This document shows, piece by piece, positions 9,612-19,086 of a stretch of 48,083 nt of DNA (its first letter is position 1; every line of letters begins with the position of its first letter). Under the pieces are notes generated by a model. That model was not told the origin of the DNA, ran no database searches, and was given only the letters and a program-made list of their open reading frames with translations. Both the position numbers and the translations under genes were made by a program. The DNA is from Desulfobacteraceae bacterium (lineage in GTDB: Bacteria; Desulfobacterota; Syntrophobacteria; Syntrophobacterales; Syntrophobacteraceae), in assembly GCA_021372635.1 (NCBI GenBank), contig JAJFUA010000100.1:1-48083 (forward strand), given 5' to 3'.

Positions 9612-9941
9612 ATGCAAGAGCATTCCTTAGACCATCTCCAGGCCTTTGCTCTTCTTGCCCGCGAATACGAGCAGAAGTACAACGAACTTGTGGAAATGAC
9701 ACGCAACGCCATGCCCGAAGCGGTTCATCAGCAGCTGAAAATCCGTGCCGAACTCACTACGGACCGTTTTCGGGCGGTTCAGCAGGCCATTTTTTCCATG
9801 CTGCTCCCTGAAACGGCGATCGACAGCGAGGAACTGCTCAAGGCCGGCACAGCACTCAGTCGATGCTTCGATGAAATGAGAGTCTTGTTCCAGGTGTTGC
9901 TGGAATATTCGTTGGGACAGTACGAGAATGATCCCAGCTAA
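9612..9941 (+). CDS. hypothetical small soluble protein
   Basis: A 109-residue, mostly alpha-helical, acidic protein with no cysteine pair, signal peptide or membrane segment. I do not recognise the family. The reading frame stays open upstream to 9321, but the ATG at 9612 has AAAAAAGGAATC just upstream and the predicted promoter lies between, so the short form is chosen. It converges with mltA, its stop overlapping that gene's stop by 4 bp, which suggests a real compact arrangement. Function unknown. Confidence 0.65.
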   Translation: MQEHSLDHLQAFALLAREYEQKYNELVEMTRNAMPEAVHQQLKIRAELTTDRFRAVQQAIFSMLLPETAIDSEELLKAGTALSRCFDEMRVLFQVLLEYSLGQYENDPS

Positions 9942-11122
9942 TTCTGCTGCATCGCTTTTTTTATCACTACATAGATTTGCCCTGGACTCTTCAATGGCCC
10001 TGCCATCGTTTCGGCAGCCTCCCCAGTGCCACAAAAGAGATCCACTCTACCGACACCCTTGATTGCACCTCCTGTATCCTGGTTTAGCACCCAGCGGTCG
10101 AGCGGCCCCGAAACTCCGTGAGCAGAATCCTCCACGCGGGGCTGTTCTATCTGCAAGAAAGCCAGCGCTCCCCTGGGATAATACCTGGGATCACATGCAA
10201 GAGACCTGCCAGATGTAAGCGTTACGTTCAAATTTCCTTTCGGCCCATCCTGAACCCATTGAAAAAAAACGTAACTTTCATTCTGCCACAGTACTTTGTC
10301 CCGTATTTCAGGATGTGCCCTCAAGTATGTGCGTATCGTCTGCAAAGAAACCTCTTCGGGAGAAAGAACCCCCTTTTCCAGAAGGACCTTGCCTATGCTC
10401 CGATAGGGGCGGCCGTTGGTTCCGGCATAACCGACGCGGACGTATTTCCCGTCGGGAAGCTGAAGAATCCCCGATCCCTGGATGTGCAGAAAGAATGCGT
10501 CGATAGGATCGCGCAGCCAAGCCAATGTGCCCGCAAGTCCTTCGAGTTTCCTCCCACCGTCGATTTCCGCCCTGGAATAATAGGGAACGACCTTTTTCCC
10601 GGCTGCGCGCCCCATGAGACGCTGCCCTGAAAAACGCGCGTTATCGAATGTCGACAGGTCGATAATAAGAAGATCGGAAGGTAAACCGTAAAGAGGATAG
10701 CAGAAAAAACGATCCCGTTCAAGCTGGGCTTCCAAGAGGGGTTCGTAATAGCCGGTTATGAGAAGCCGTGTTTGAGCAGGCTTATGGGATACGCGGTAAA
10801 TATCGAAACTTTGCGCAATGTTCTCCCTGTTGAGACGCCCCGAGTCCAGAAGTTTCGAAAACTCTACCATTGTGGTTTTCAGTGTTTCGACCGGAATCTG
10901 CGCGGTGTCCATGGGAAAGGTCGTCCCGGGAGGCTGGCGCTCATAAAAGCTGAGACTCTTGGCTATGGCATCTCTCAGCGACTTGGAATCGAGAGAATCG
11001 GTAAATTGCGGGACTTCATCGGGAGGGACCAGTTCGAACGCGGCAGGGGGCGTGGATTGCTCCCCCGGTGTGCAGGCTGTCAGAAAAAGGAATGCAATTC
11101 CCCATACAAGCAGTTTGTTCAT
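9938..11122 (-). CDS. mltA: membrane-bound lytic murein transglycosylase A (lipoprotein)
   Basis: A 394-residue MltA-family enzyme that cleaves the MurNAc-GlcNAc bond of peptidoglycan to form anhydro-muropeptides at the outer membrane. The signal peptide ends in lipobox LTAC with lipidated Cys17. The MltA core is seen in TGYYEPLLEAQ and VGYAGTNGRPYRSIGK, followed by the C-terminal 3D domain with its aspartates (DTGGAIKGVGRVDLF, then GEAAETMAG). Length is normal. The ribosome site is weak. ahcY lies 114 bp upstream on the same strand with a strong GC hairpin between, so it may have its own promoter. Confidence 0.94.
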   Translation of the reverse strand: MNKLLVWGIAFLFLTACTPGEQSTPPAAFELVPPDEVPQFTDSLDSKSLRDAIAKSLSFYERQPPGTTFPMDTAQIPVETLKTTMVEFSKLLDSGRLNRENIAQSFDIYRVSHKPAQTRLLITGYYEPLLEAQLERDRFFCYPLYGLPSDLLIIDLSTFDNARFSGQRLMGRAAGKKVVPYYSRAEIDGGRKLEGLAGTLAWLRDPIDAFFLHIQGSGILQLPDGKYVRVGYAGTNGRPYRSIGKVLLEKGVLSPEEVSLQTIRTYLRAHPEIRDKVLWQNESYVFFQWVQDGPKGNLNVTLTSGRSLACDPRYYPRGALAFLQIEQPRVEDSAHGVSGPLDRWVLNQDTGGAIKGVGRVDLFCGTGEAAETMAGPLKSPGQIYVVIKKAMQQN

Positions 11123-11182
11123 GACATGAAATTCGTTGGCGTTGTTTTGAGGCAGCCCTGTTTGGGGCAGGCATGCCCGAAG

Positions 11183-11213
11183 GCGGGGGGGCGCACCAAG
11201 CGCGCCCCCCCGC
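11183..11213 (-). terminator. very GC-rich perfect stem-loop after ahcY
   Basis: Arms 11183-11194 and 11202-11213 (GCGGGGGGGCGC and its exact complement) pair over 12 bp with a 7-nt loop. It lies 24 bp past the ahcY stop. No U-tract follows on either strand, so it may be a pausing, RNA-stabilising or non-canonical terminator element rather than a standard intrinsic terminator. Confidence 0.55.
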
Positions 11214-11236
11214 GCTGTGTCTTCATCGAAAACGGA

Positions 11237-12511
<1,275 letters not shown>

Positions 12512-12519
12512 TCACTCTG

Positions 12520-12564
12520 AAAAAAGAATCCACCCGGAATGGAAAATTCCACCCGGAGTGGATT
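12520..12564 (-). terminator. intrinsic terminator with nested repeats between metK and ahcY
   Basis: On the minus strand AATCCAC (12564-12558) pairs with GTGGATT (12533-12527), followed by a T-tract (12525-12520). Inside, two near-identical CCGGGTGGA units can form smaller hairpins of their own. It may terminate part of the panC-metK transcript or act as an attenuator ahead of ahcY. It does not fit the SAH riboswitch consensus as I know it. Confidence 0.55.
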
Positions 12565-12616
12565 GGAAAGTGCCGATCACGGTATCATTTCTTCCGCATC
12601 GGGACGGAATCCTGGA

Positions 12617-13786
12617 TTAAAGGCCCGCCTTTTCACGAAGAACGTCGACCATGTCTATCTTTTCCCACGTGAAGTCGGGATCGGTCCGGCCGAAATGCCC
12701 GTAACACGCCGTCTTCCTGAAGATGGGACGCAGGAGCCTGAGCTGTTTGACCATGTTCGCCGGCTTGAAGCTGAAAACCTCTCTCACGATCGCCGCAATG
12801 CGGTCGGGGGAAATCTTGCCCGTACCGTAGGTATCCACCATGAGGGAGACGGGTTCGGCCACGCCGATGCTGTAGGCTACCTGAACTTCAACGCGATCCG
12901 CCAGTCCCGCGGCAACGATGTTTTTGGCTACATATCGGGCCATGTAGGAAGCGGTCCGATCCACCTTGGAAGGGTCTTTGCCGGAAAAAGCACCGCCGCC
13001 ATGGCTTCCCTGGCCGCCGTACGTATCGGCAATGATCTTTCGTCCGGTAACGCCGCAATCCCCCATCGGCCCTCCCACCACGAACCGTCCGGTCGAGTTG
13101 ATGAAATACTTCGTTTTTCCATCCAGGAGTTCTGCCGGGATCGCCTTCCTGACCACCTCTTCAATGATGGCCTCGCGCAGGGTGTTGTAGGAGACGTTCG
13201 GAGCGTGCTGGGCGGCCACTACAACCGTATCGATCCGCACGGGCTTATGGTGGTTGTACTCAACGGTGACCTGGCTCTTGCCGTCCGGCCGGAGGAAGCC
13301 CAGAACACCGTTTTTTCGCACTTCTGCCAGTTTTCGCGTAAGGCGATGCGCGTAATAAATGGGCATCGGCATGTAGACCGGCGTTTCGTTGGTCGCAAAG
13401 CCGAACATGAGCCCCTGATCGCCGGCACCCTGTTCCTCAAACAGACCTTCACCGGGATTGACGCCCTGGGCGATGTCCGGGGACTGTTTGTCGATGCTGG
13501 TGATGATGGCGCACGTTTCCCAGTCGAATCCCATGGAGGAGTCGTTGTATCCGATATCGGCTATGGTCTTGCGCACGATGTCCGGGATATCCACCCACCC
13601 GGATGTGGTGATCTCGCCTGCGACAAAGGCCATTCCCGTGGTCACCAGGGTCTCGCAGGCAACGCGCGAGCCCTTGTCCTGCGAGATGATGGCATCGAGG
13701 ATAGCATCGGAGATTTGGTCCGATATCTTATCCGGATGGCCTTCCGTCACGGATTCAGATGTAAACAAGAAGTCCTGCATGGACAT
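12617..13786 (-). CDS. metK: S-adenosylmethionine synthetase
   Basis: A 389-residue methionine adenosyltransferase making SAM from ATP and methionine. Visible signatures: [24 protein letters not shown] at the N-terminus (split here: VTEGHPDKI is the ATP-binding motif), [20 protein letters not shown], the phosphate-binding [15 protein letters not shown], and [14 protein letters not shown]. Length is normal. ATG at 13786 has AAGGAGGAG 10 nt upstream. It lies between panC (69 bp upstream) and ahcY, so SAM is made and SAH removed from the same region. No SAM riboswitch was recognised in front of it. Confidence 0.97.
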   Translation of the reverse strand: MSMQDFLFTSESVTEGHPDKISDQISDAILDAIISQDKGSRVACETLVTTGMAFVAGEITTSGWVDIPDIVRKTIADIGYNDSSMGFDWETCAIITSIDKQSPDIAQGVNPGEGLFEEQGAGDQGLMFGFATNETPVYMPMPIYYAHRLTRKLAEVRKNGVLGFLRPDGKSQVTVEYNHHKPVRIDTVVVAAQHAPNVSYNTLREAIIEEVVRKAIPAELLDGKTKYFINSTGRFVVGGPMGDCGVTGRKIIADTYGGQGSHGGGAFSGKDPSKVDRTASYMARYVAKNIVAAGLADRVEVQVAYSIGVAEPVSLMVDTYGTGKISPDRIAAIVREVFSFKPANMVKQLRLLRPIFRKTACYGHFGRTDPDFTWEKIDMVDVLREKAGL

Positions 13787-13855
13787 AATGCGTACTCCTC
13801 CTTAATGGAAGTGATCGTATTTGCACTTTCTAAAAAAGTCCAAAAAAGGTTCCCC

Positions 13856-14716
13856 TCACGGCGACTCTACGGCGGCCTGCAACACGCAGTTATCGATGAG
13901 GCGCGTTTTCCCGATCCGAACGGCCATGGCCAGCAGGGCAGGGCCGGAAATGCGGGCGACTTCCTCAAAGCTTTCCGGGTCGCGCAATTCGATATAATCG
14001 ACGTTCATGCCTTTGCCGGCGGAAACCCGACTGCGAACGCGGTCGAGGATCTCCTCGGCGGAGCGGACACCGCCGGCTACCAAGGCTTGAGCTTCCCTGA
14101 GCGATCGATTGATAAGCAGCGCCTGTTCGCGTTCTTCGGGAGTGAGAAGCGTGTTGCGACTGCTCATGGCCAGCCCGTCCGTCTCCCTGACGATCGGATG
14201 AGACAGGATCTTCACGTCCATGCTCAGATCCCGGACCATTCGGCGAACTACAGCCAGTTGCTGAAAATCCTTTTCGCCGAAAACGGCGATATGGGGCTTC
14301 ACGATGTTGAAAAGCTTGGTCACAACGGTGGTCACGCCCCGAAAATGTCCGGGACGGTGTCTTCCGCAAAGAGGGAGAGTGATCCGAGTGACCTCGACGT
14401 GCGTCTGATACCCGTCGGGATACATCTCGGCCACCTGCGGCGCGAAAATGACGTCGACCCCGACCTCGTTCCCCAACCGGGCATCATGATCCAGATCCCG
14501 CGGATAGAGTTCAAAATCCTCTCCCTGCACAAACTGCGTGGGATTTACGAAAACACTCATTACCACCACATCGGCATGTTTCCGGGCTGCTTCCATCAGT
14601 TTCTGATGTCCCGCATGCAGATAACCCAGGGTGGGAACGAGACCGATCCGCTTTTCTTCGCGGCGCCATGCATCTGCCTGCTGCTGCATCTCGGTGATAC
14701 TCTCGATGATGCGCAT
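13856..14716 (-). CDS. panC: pantothenate synthetase
   Basis: A 286-residue PanC: ATP-dependent joining of pantoate and beta-alanine, the last step to pantothenate. The nucleotidyltransferase HxGH motif is YLHAGHQKLM; VFVNPTQFVQGEDFELYPRD, LCGRHRPGHFRGVTTVVTKL, FGEKDFQQLAV and the KMSKS-like MSSRNTLL all fit the family. ATG lies after AGAAGG. It is first in a minus-strand series panC-metK-ahcY; panB and panD are not in the window. Confidence 0.97.
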   Translation of the reverse strand: MRIIESITEMQQQADAWRREEKRIGLVPTLGYLHAGHQKLMEAARKHADVVVMSVFVNPTQFVQGEDFELYPRDLDHDARLGNEVGVDVIFAPQVAEMYPDGYQTHVEVTRITLPLCGRHRPGHFRGVTTVVTKLFNIVKPHIAVFGEKDFQQLAVVRRMVRDLSMDVKILSHPIVRETDGLAMSSRNTLLTPEEREQALLINRSLREAQALVAGGVRSAEEILDRVRSRVSAGKGMNVDYIELRDPESFEEVARISGPALLAMAVRIGKTRLIDNCVLQAAVESP

Positions 14717-14896
14717 TGCCTTCTCCTTTTGCCATACCGCTCAAAAACACAAAGAGCCTTTTCATGAACAGTTTGCGGAAGCACTCGCCAGGAATCCATC
14801 ACTGTGTTCGAGTGACTTCCATATCTTGCCAGGGTACTCTACTCTCGTCTCAGTCTCATGGGGATCCAAGCGAATCAAGACCCGAATGTGGCCTGT

Positions 14897-14925
14897 TCAG
14901 TATCAGGGCACCGTCTTCTTGTCAA
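14897..14925 (-). promoter_or_regulatory. candidate sigma-70 promoter for panC-metK-ahcY
   Basis: Minus strand TTGACA (14925-14920), 17-bp spacer, TACTGA (14902-14897). The -35 is perfect, the -10 is weak. It implies a leader of about 170 nt before panC. Confidence 0.42.
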
Positions 14926-14931
14926 GGCATA

Positions 14932-14940
14932 TGTTATACT
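14932..14940 (+). promoter_or_regulatory. candidate extended -10 promoter for the Nramp gene
   Basis: TG-T-TATACT is an extended -10 element with no good -35. Divergent from, and nearly overlapping, the panC -35 box, it would transcribe the Nramp-Usp pair with about 120 nt of leader. Weak, based on one element only. Confidence 0.3.
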
Positions 14941-15070
14941 TGGACATTATCTGCGAGAACGCTTCGATACGCTCCCTATAGCCTCGGTCCCTTGCGGGCA
15001 CACACGGTCTGTCATAACTTAACCCGGTGTCTTTCGATGAACTCGACGATAACAGCGGTCATGCAGGAAT

Positions 15071-16408
15071 ATGCCCGATCATCCACCGGTTTCCCCTCAA
15101 GAAGGTATACAGCCCGTAAGACGGTCCGGTTTCGGAGATGTCGGAACGGTTACGGCCGCGGAGGCTGCTTTGAGCAGGCGGGCGGGAATGCCATGGTACA
15201 GGCGCCTGCTCCCCTTCATGGGCCCGGCCTTCGTTGCGGCCGTTGCCTACATCGATCCGGGAAATTTCGCCACCAACATATCCAGCGGGGCGAGTCTCGG
15301 ATATGCTCTCCTCTGGGTCATAGGCGCGAGCAACCTTGCGGCGATGCTGGTTCAGGTTCTTTCCGCAAAACTCGGCATCGCGTCGGGGAAAAACCTGGCC
15401 GAAGTATGCCGTGAACGTTATCCGCGGGGAGTTGTCCTTGGAATGTGGCTGGTGATGGAAATCGTCGCGATGGCCACAGACCTGGCCGAGTTCCTGGGCG
15501 CCGCACTCGGATTCCATCTTCTGTTCCACATCCCCCTGCTCTGGGCTGGACTCCTCACGGCCTTCGTGACTTTCTTCATTCTGGGATTCCAACGGTTTGG
15601 CTTCCGGCCCATAGAAATCATCATCAGCGTTATGATCGGGGTCGTCGCAATCTGCTACCTCCTGGAAATCTTCCTCGTAAGACCGGACTGGGGGCGGATA
15701 GCCGATTCGGTGTTAAACCCCCGGTTCGGCGGGCATGAAGGCACCCTGCTGGCCGCGGGAATTCTGGGGGCAACCGTTATGCCGCACGTCATCTTTCTGC
15801 ATTCGGCCCTGACGCAGGGCAGGATCGTCGTGCGCGACCCGGAGCGATTGCGTAGAATCTTCCGCTTCGAGGTGATCGATGTCGCCATCGCCATGAGCAT
15901 CGCAGGCGCGGTGAACGGCGCCATGCTCATCATGGCCGCGGCGACGTTCTTTGCGCAAGGGTTTCATGAAGTGGGGACGATAGAGGAAGCGTACAGGACC
16001 CTTACACCGCTCCTGGGGAACGCTTCGAGCGTCATCTTCGGCATCTCCCTCCTGGCTTCCGGCCTTTCTTCGGCCACCGTGGGCACAATGTCGGGTCAGA
16101 TCATCATGCAGGGTTTCCTGAGGACTCACATCCCGCTCTGGATAAGGCGACTGGTCACCATGCTGCCGTCAATCGTCGTCATAGCGGTCGGGTTCGATCC
16201 GACGAATACCCTCGTGATCAGTCAGGTAGTGCTGAGTTTCGGCCTGCCTTTCGCCGTGTTTCCGCTGGTCTCTTTCACCAGCGACTCGAATATCATGGGA
16301 GTACTGGTCAACCGCGGAATCACGACCGCGGTCGCATACTGCCTCGCGGTGGCGATAGCTCTTTTGAATCTCTATCTTTTGTATATACTGTTGTTTGCGG
16401 GTGGTTAA
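15071..16408 (+). CDS. mntH: Nramp-family divalent metal (Mn2+/Fe2+) transporter
   Basis: A 445-residue inner-membrane protein with about 11 hydrophobic helices. The two metal-binding unwound helices are visible: DPGNFATN (from D62) in TM1 and MPH (M237-H239, in ATVMPHVIFLHS) in TM6, which together define proton-coupled Mn/Fe importers. Most Nramp proteins are 400-450 residues, so it is complete. The first 45 residues are a cytosolic tail. ATG follows GCAGGAAT. A tandem universal stress protein starts 35 bp downstream on the same strand, a pairing that suggests co-transcription. The gene symbol is by family; Mn versus Fe preference is not shown. Confidence 0.92.
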   Translation: MPDHPPVSPQEGIQPVRRSGFGDVGTVTAAEAALSRRAGMPWYRRLLPFMGPAFVAAVAYIDPGNFATNISSGASLGYALLWVIGASNLAAMLVQVLSAKLGIASGKNLAEVCRERYPRGVVLGMWLVMEIVAMATDLAEFLGAALGFHLLFHIPLLWAGLLTAFVTFFILGFQRFGFRPIEIIISVMIGVVAICYLLEIFLVRPDWGRIADSVLNPRFGGHEGTLLAAGILGATVMPHVIFLHSALTQGRIVVRDPERLRRIFRFEVIDVAIAMSIAGAVNGAMLIMAAATFFAQGFHEVGTIEEAYRTLTPLLGNASSVIFGISLLASGLSSATVGTMSGQIIMQGFLRTHIPLWIRRLVTMLPSIVVIAVGFDPTNTLVISQVVLSFGLPFAVFPLVSFTSDSNIMGVLVNRGITTAVAYCLAVAIALLNLYLLYILLFAGG

Positions 16409-16443
16409 CATGCGCCGGAACTCCGGCACATCTCAGGAATGAA

Positions 16444-17370
16444 ATGGTGCGTGGGCATATGTTCAGCCGAATGCTCGTTCCCCTCGATGGATCGCGAATG
16501 GCGGAAGCGGTGCTTCCCGTTGTCGTCCGGTTCGCCGAACTGGCATCCGCTTCGGTCGTCCTGCTTCATATCATCGAAAGAGATGCACCGACCAGCATTC
16601 ATGGAGATGTCCATCTGACGGACATATCCGCCGCGGAAGAGTATCTTTCGCGCATAGCGGAGAATCTCAAAGGGCGGGGCCTGAACGTGGAGACGCACGT
16701 GCATACGGTTCCGCAGGGGGACGTACCCCGCTGCATCGCGGATCATTCAAGCGAACTGGACCGGGACCTGGTCGTCTTGTGCCGGCACGGAGCGGGGAGT
16801 GTGCGCCGGTTCGTGTTCGGCAGCAATGCCGAGCGCGTGGTCATGCATGGCGAAACACCGGTTTTGCTTGTCCATGCGGAAGAATCCGATCCGGATCACC
16901 CTTTTGGCCTCTCATCCATAGTCCTGCTTCTCGAGGATTCCGCCAACGATACGACGGCCCTGGACATAGCCGCTGAAATTGCCCGGTTGAGCGGAAGCCG
17001 TCTGTATATTCTGTCTGTCGTTCCCACAATGCAAAGCATCTCCGCCCAGGAAGCCTCGGCGGGGAGGCTGTTTCCATACACGACCCGGCATGTTCTGGAT
17101 ATTGCGGCGGAAGAATCGATGGACTCCGTTCGGGAGACGGTGGACAGAATGGTGGCGTGCGGCGTCCGGGCGATCGGGAGGATTGAGCGCGGCGAAACGG
17201 CTTCGGCGGTCGTGACTCTCGCCAGATCGGTGCAGGCCGACCTTGTGGTGCTCACAACACGGAACCTTGCGGGGTTGGGCGCCTTCTGGGCCAACGACGT
17301 TACCCGCAAGCTGGCCGGCGCTTACGAAGGGGTGCTTCTGCTTCTCCCGCGGCAGGGAGGCCGCGGCTAG
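16444..17370 (+). CDS. tandem universal stress protein (UspA x2)
   Basis: A 308-residue protein with two Usp domains. Domain 1 (about 1-145) begins MLVPLDGSRMAEAVLP and ends with a phosphate-loop-like GSNAERVVMHGETPVLLVH. Domain 2 (about 155-305) begins SIVLLLEDSANDTTALD and ends WANDVTRKLAGAYEGVLLLL, without a clean GxxGxxxxxx(S/T) ATP motif. Domain 1 has only part of that motif (RHGAGSVRRFVFGS), so nucleotide binding is possible there. ATG follows CAGGA. Located behind the Nramp transporter; likely stress adaptation of that system. A second tandem Usp lies at 27.4 kb. Confidence 0.87.
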   Translation: MVRGHMFSRMLVPLDGSRMAEAVLPVVVRFAELASASVVLLHIIERDAPTSIHGDVHLTDISAAEEYLSRIAENLKGRGLNVETHVHTVPQGDVPRCIADHSSELDRDLVVLCRHGAGSVRRFVFGSNAERVVMHGETPVLLVHAEESDPDHPFGLSSIVLLLEDSANDTTALDIAAEIARLSGSRLYILSVVPTMQSISAQEASAGRLFPYTTRHVLDIAAEESMDSVRETVDRMVACGVRAIGRIERGETASAVVTLARSVQADLVVLTTRNLAGLGAFWANDVTRKLAGAYEGVLLLLPRQGGRG

Positions 17371-17453
17371 AACAGGACCATGCCTTCGGGGCCGCTGTTG
17401 TATTCGGGCTGCGTTTCGATTTTCGTCGGACCCGGTCAAAGCTTTTTCCCGTA

Positions 17454-17483
17454 TTGTCAGATCCGCATCCATATCTATATAAT
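17454..17483 (+). promoter_or_regulatory. sigma-70 promoter for the histidine kinase/response regulator pair
   Basis: TTGTCA (17454-17459), 18-bp spacer, perfect TATAAT (17478-17483). The start site near 17490 lies after the Usp stop (17370) and before the kinase ATG (17602), which also rules out the in-frame start codon at 17380. Confidence 0.6.
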
Positions 17484-17601
17484 CAAAACGCCACAATGCT
17501 CCGAAGGCGCCGGGGCAATGGGTGCCTGCGGCTTTCATCGACGTCGCCAGAACGCTTTCCCGTTTCCGTTTCCATTCTTCCAGGGAGGACGACGTTACTT
17601 C

Positions 17602-19086
17602 ATGTCTGAGAAGATAGGCCTGCGCGCGAAGGTCGTTCTGCTGGTGCTGTCTCTTCTCCTGGTTACGGTCGGAACCGGGGCCGTCACCATGTGGCTCATA
17701 TTCCGGATCGGCTCGGTTCTGGCCTACGTGATCGACAACAATGTCCAGGGACTCAGGGCATCTCAGGAAATGGAAACATCCCTGACCGTTGAAAACGGTT
17801 TCCTGACCTTTTACCTTCTGGATGGAAACCCCGAATGGCTGAACAGGATCCACACGAGTCGCAGGGAATTCGATGAATGGCTGACTGAGGCGAAGGATGC
17901 GTCCTATACCGAGCGACAGCGCAAACTCGTCGATGAAATTGCCTCGAAACATTCGGGTTATGCGCACCTGCAGGAGAAAGTAGTCGAACGATACCTTTCC
18001 GGAGACAGGGAGGAGGGGTATGCCCTCCACCTGGCCGCGGAGAAGGATTTTCATGCACTGCGCGACCTTTGCAATTCCTACAAGGCGATCCATACGCGGG
18101 GAATCGAGGAAGCCCGCTCGGGAATCCGCTCCCAGGGCCGCTTCATCAATTCCATGATACTCTTCTGCCTGCCTGCCGCTCTCATCATCGGGGTTGTGCT
18201 CATCTACATCCTGGTCAACAACATCCTGGAGCCGATCAGACTCCTGGCCGCGGGGGCGCATGCGAAAAACTCCGAAATACGTGTCGTCAACGAAGTCAAA
18301 GAACTTACGAAGAGAGTCTCCAGCCTTATGGAAGACGTGGATCACACCCAGACGCAACTGCAGCTCAGCCAGGAACACCTGCTGCAATCCGAAAAGCTGG
18401 CCATGGTCGGAAAGCTTGCCGCGAGTGTTGCGCATACGATCCGCAATCCGCTCACTTCCGTAAAGATGCGTCTTTTCTCCATGGAACGTTCTCTGGGCCT
18501 ATCAGAGACACAGAAGGAGGATTTTGAAGTCATCTCCGAGGAAATACGCCATATCGACAATATCCTTCGCAACTTCCTCGAATATTCACGTCCCCCGAAG
18601 CTGAAGATTCAAAGCATAAGCCTGTCCGATGTGGTCGATATGGCCATACAGCTTCTCAAGCATCGGATCGAGTCGTACGGTGTGGAACTTGAACTCTATC
18701 GGCAAAGAAAGCTCCCGGACATCGAGGGAGACGCCGAACAGTTGAAAGAGGTTTTTGTCAACCTGATCCTCAACGCCTGTGAAGCGATGGTGGACGGTGG
18801 AACCATCATCATCAGGGAAGAGGAGGGCATTGCCGAACCGTTCGGCCATGTTCTCGTCGTCAGGGTACGCGATAACGGACCCGGCATTCCCGAATCCGTC
18901 CTGGACAGAGTGTTCGAGCCGTTCTTCAGCATGAAGGAAGAAGGTACAGGCCTGGGCCTGAGTATCGCCAGGCGGATCATCGAGGATCACCACGGTTGTT
19001 TGAACGTTCGGTCGAAGGAAGGCAAGGGGACCACCTTCACAATCACTCTGCCGTGTAAAGAGGATAGGGCATGGCTAAGATCCTGA
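17602..19086 (+). CDS. membrane sensor histidine kinase (NtrB/AtoS class)
   Basis: A 494-residue kinase: TM1 about residues 9-33, a roughly 145-residue periplasmic sensor region of helical type, TM2 about 180-205, a HAMP-like linker and coiled coil, then the dimerisation domain with phospho-acceptor His278 (AASVAHTIRNPLTSVKM), N box (VNLILNACEAM), G1 (DNGPGIP), F (EPFFSMKEEGTGLGLS). The input ligand is unknown; the periplasmic domain has no PAS motif I recognise. The GGAGG lies 13 nt before the ATG, somewhat far. Its end overlaps the response regulator start by 16 bp, so the two are co-translated. Confidence 0.93.
   Translation: MSEKIGLRAKVVLLVLSLLLVTVGTGAVTMWLIFRIGSVLAYVIDNNVQGLRASQEMETSLTVENGFLTFYLLDGNPEWLNRIHTSRREFDEWLTEAKDASYTERQRKLVDEIASKHSGYAHLQEKVVERYLSGDREEGYALHLAAEKDFHALRDLCNSYKAIHTRGIEEARSGIRSQGRFINSMILFCLPAALIIGVVLIYILVNNILEPIRLLAAGAHAKNSEIRVVNEVKELTKRVSSLMEDVDHTQTQLQLSQEHLLQSEKLAMVGKLAASVAHTIRNPLTSVKMRLFSMERSLGLSETQKEDFEVISEEIRHIDNILRNFLEYSRPPKLKIQSISLSDVVDMAIQLLKHRIESYGVELELYRQRKLPDIEGDAEQLKEVFVNLILNACEAMVDGGTIIIREEEGIAEPFGHVLVVRVRDNGPGIPESVLDRVFEPFFSMKEEGTGLGLSIARRIIEDHHGCLNVRSKEGKGTTFTITLPCKEDRAWLRS

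Larger units (their letters stand above)
14717..15070. other. divergent intergenic region, panC and Nramp transporter
   Basis: 354 bp containing the two candidate promoters listed separately. No RNA gene, manganese riboswitch hallmark or conserved ORF was recognised in it. Confidence 0.4.

Noticed and set aside
12539-14767. 742-codon plus-strand ORF opposite metK and panC
   Set aside because: It lies wholly antisense to two certain genes; its protein is His/Gly/Asp-rich with no family pattern, a mirror effect of GC-rich codon use.
16912-18435. 507-codon minus-strand ORF opposite the Usp and kinase genes
   Set aside because: Antisense to certain genes, without a recognisable domain.
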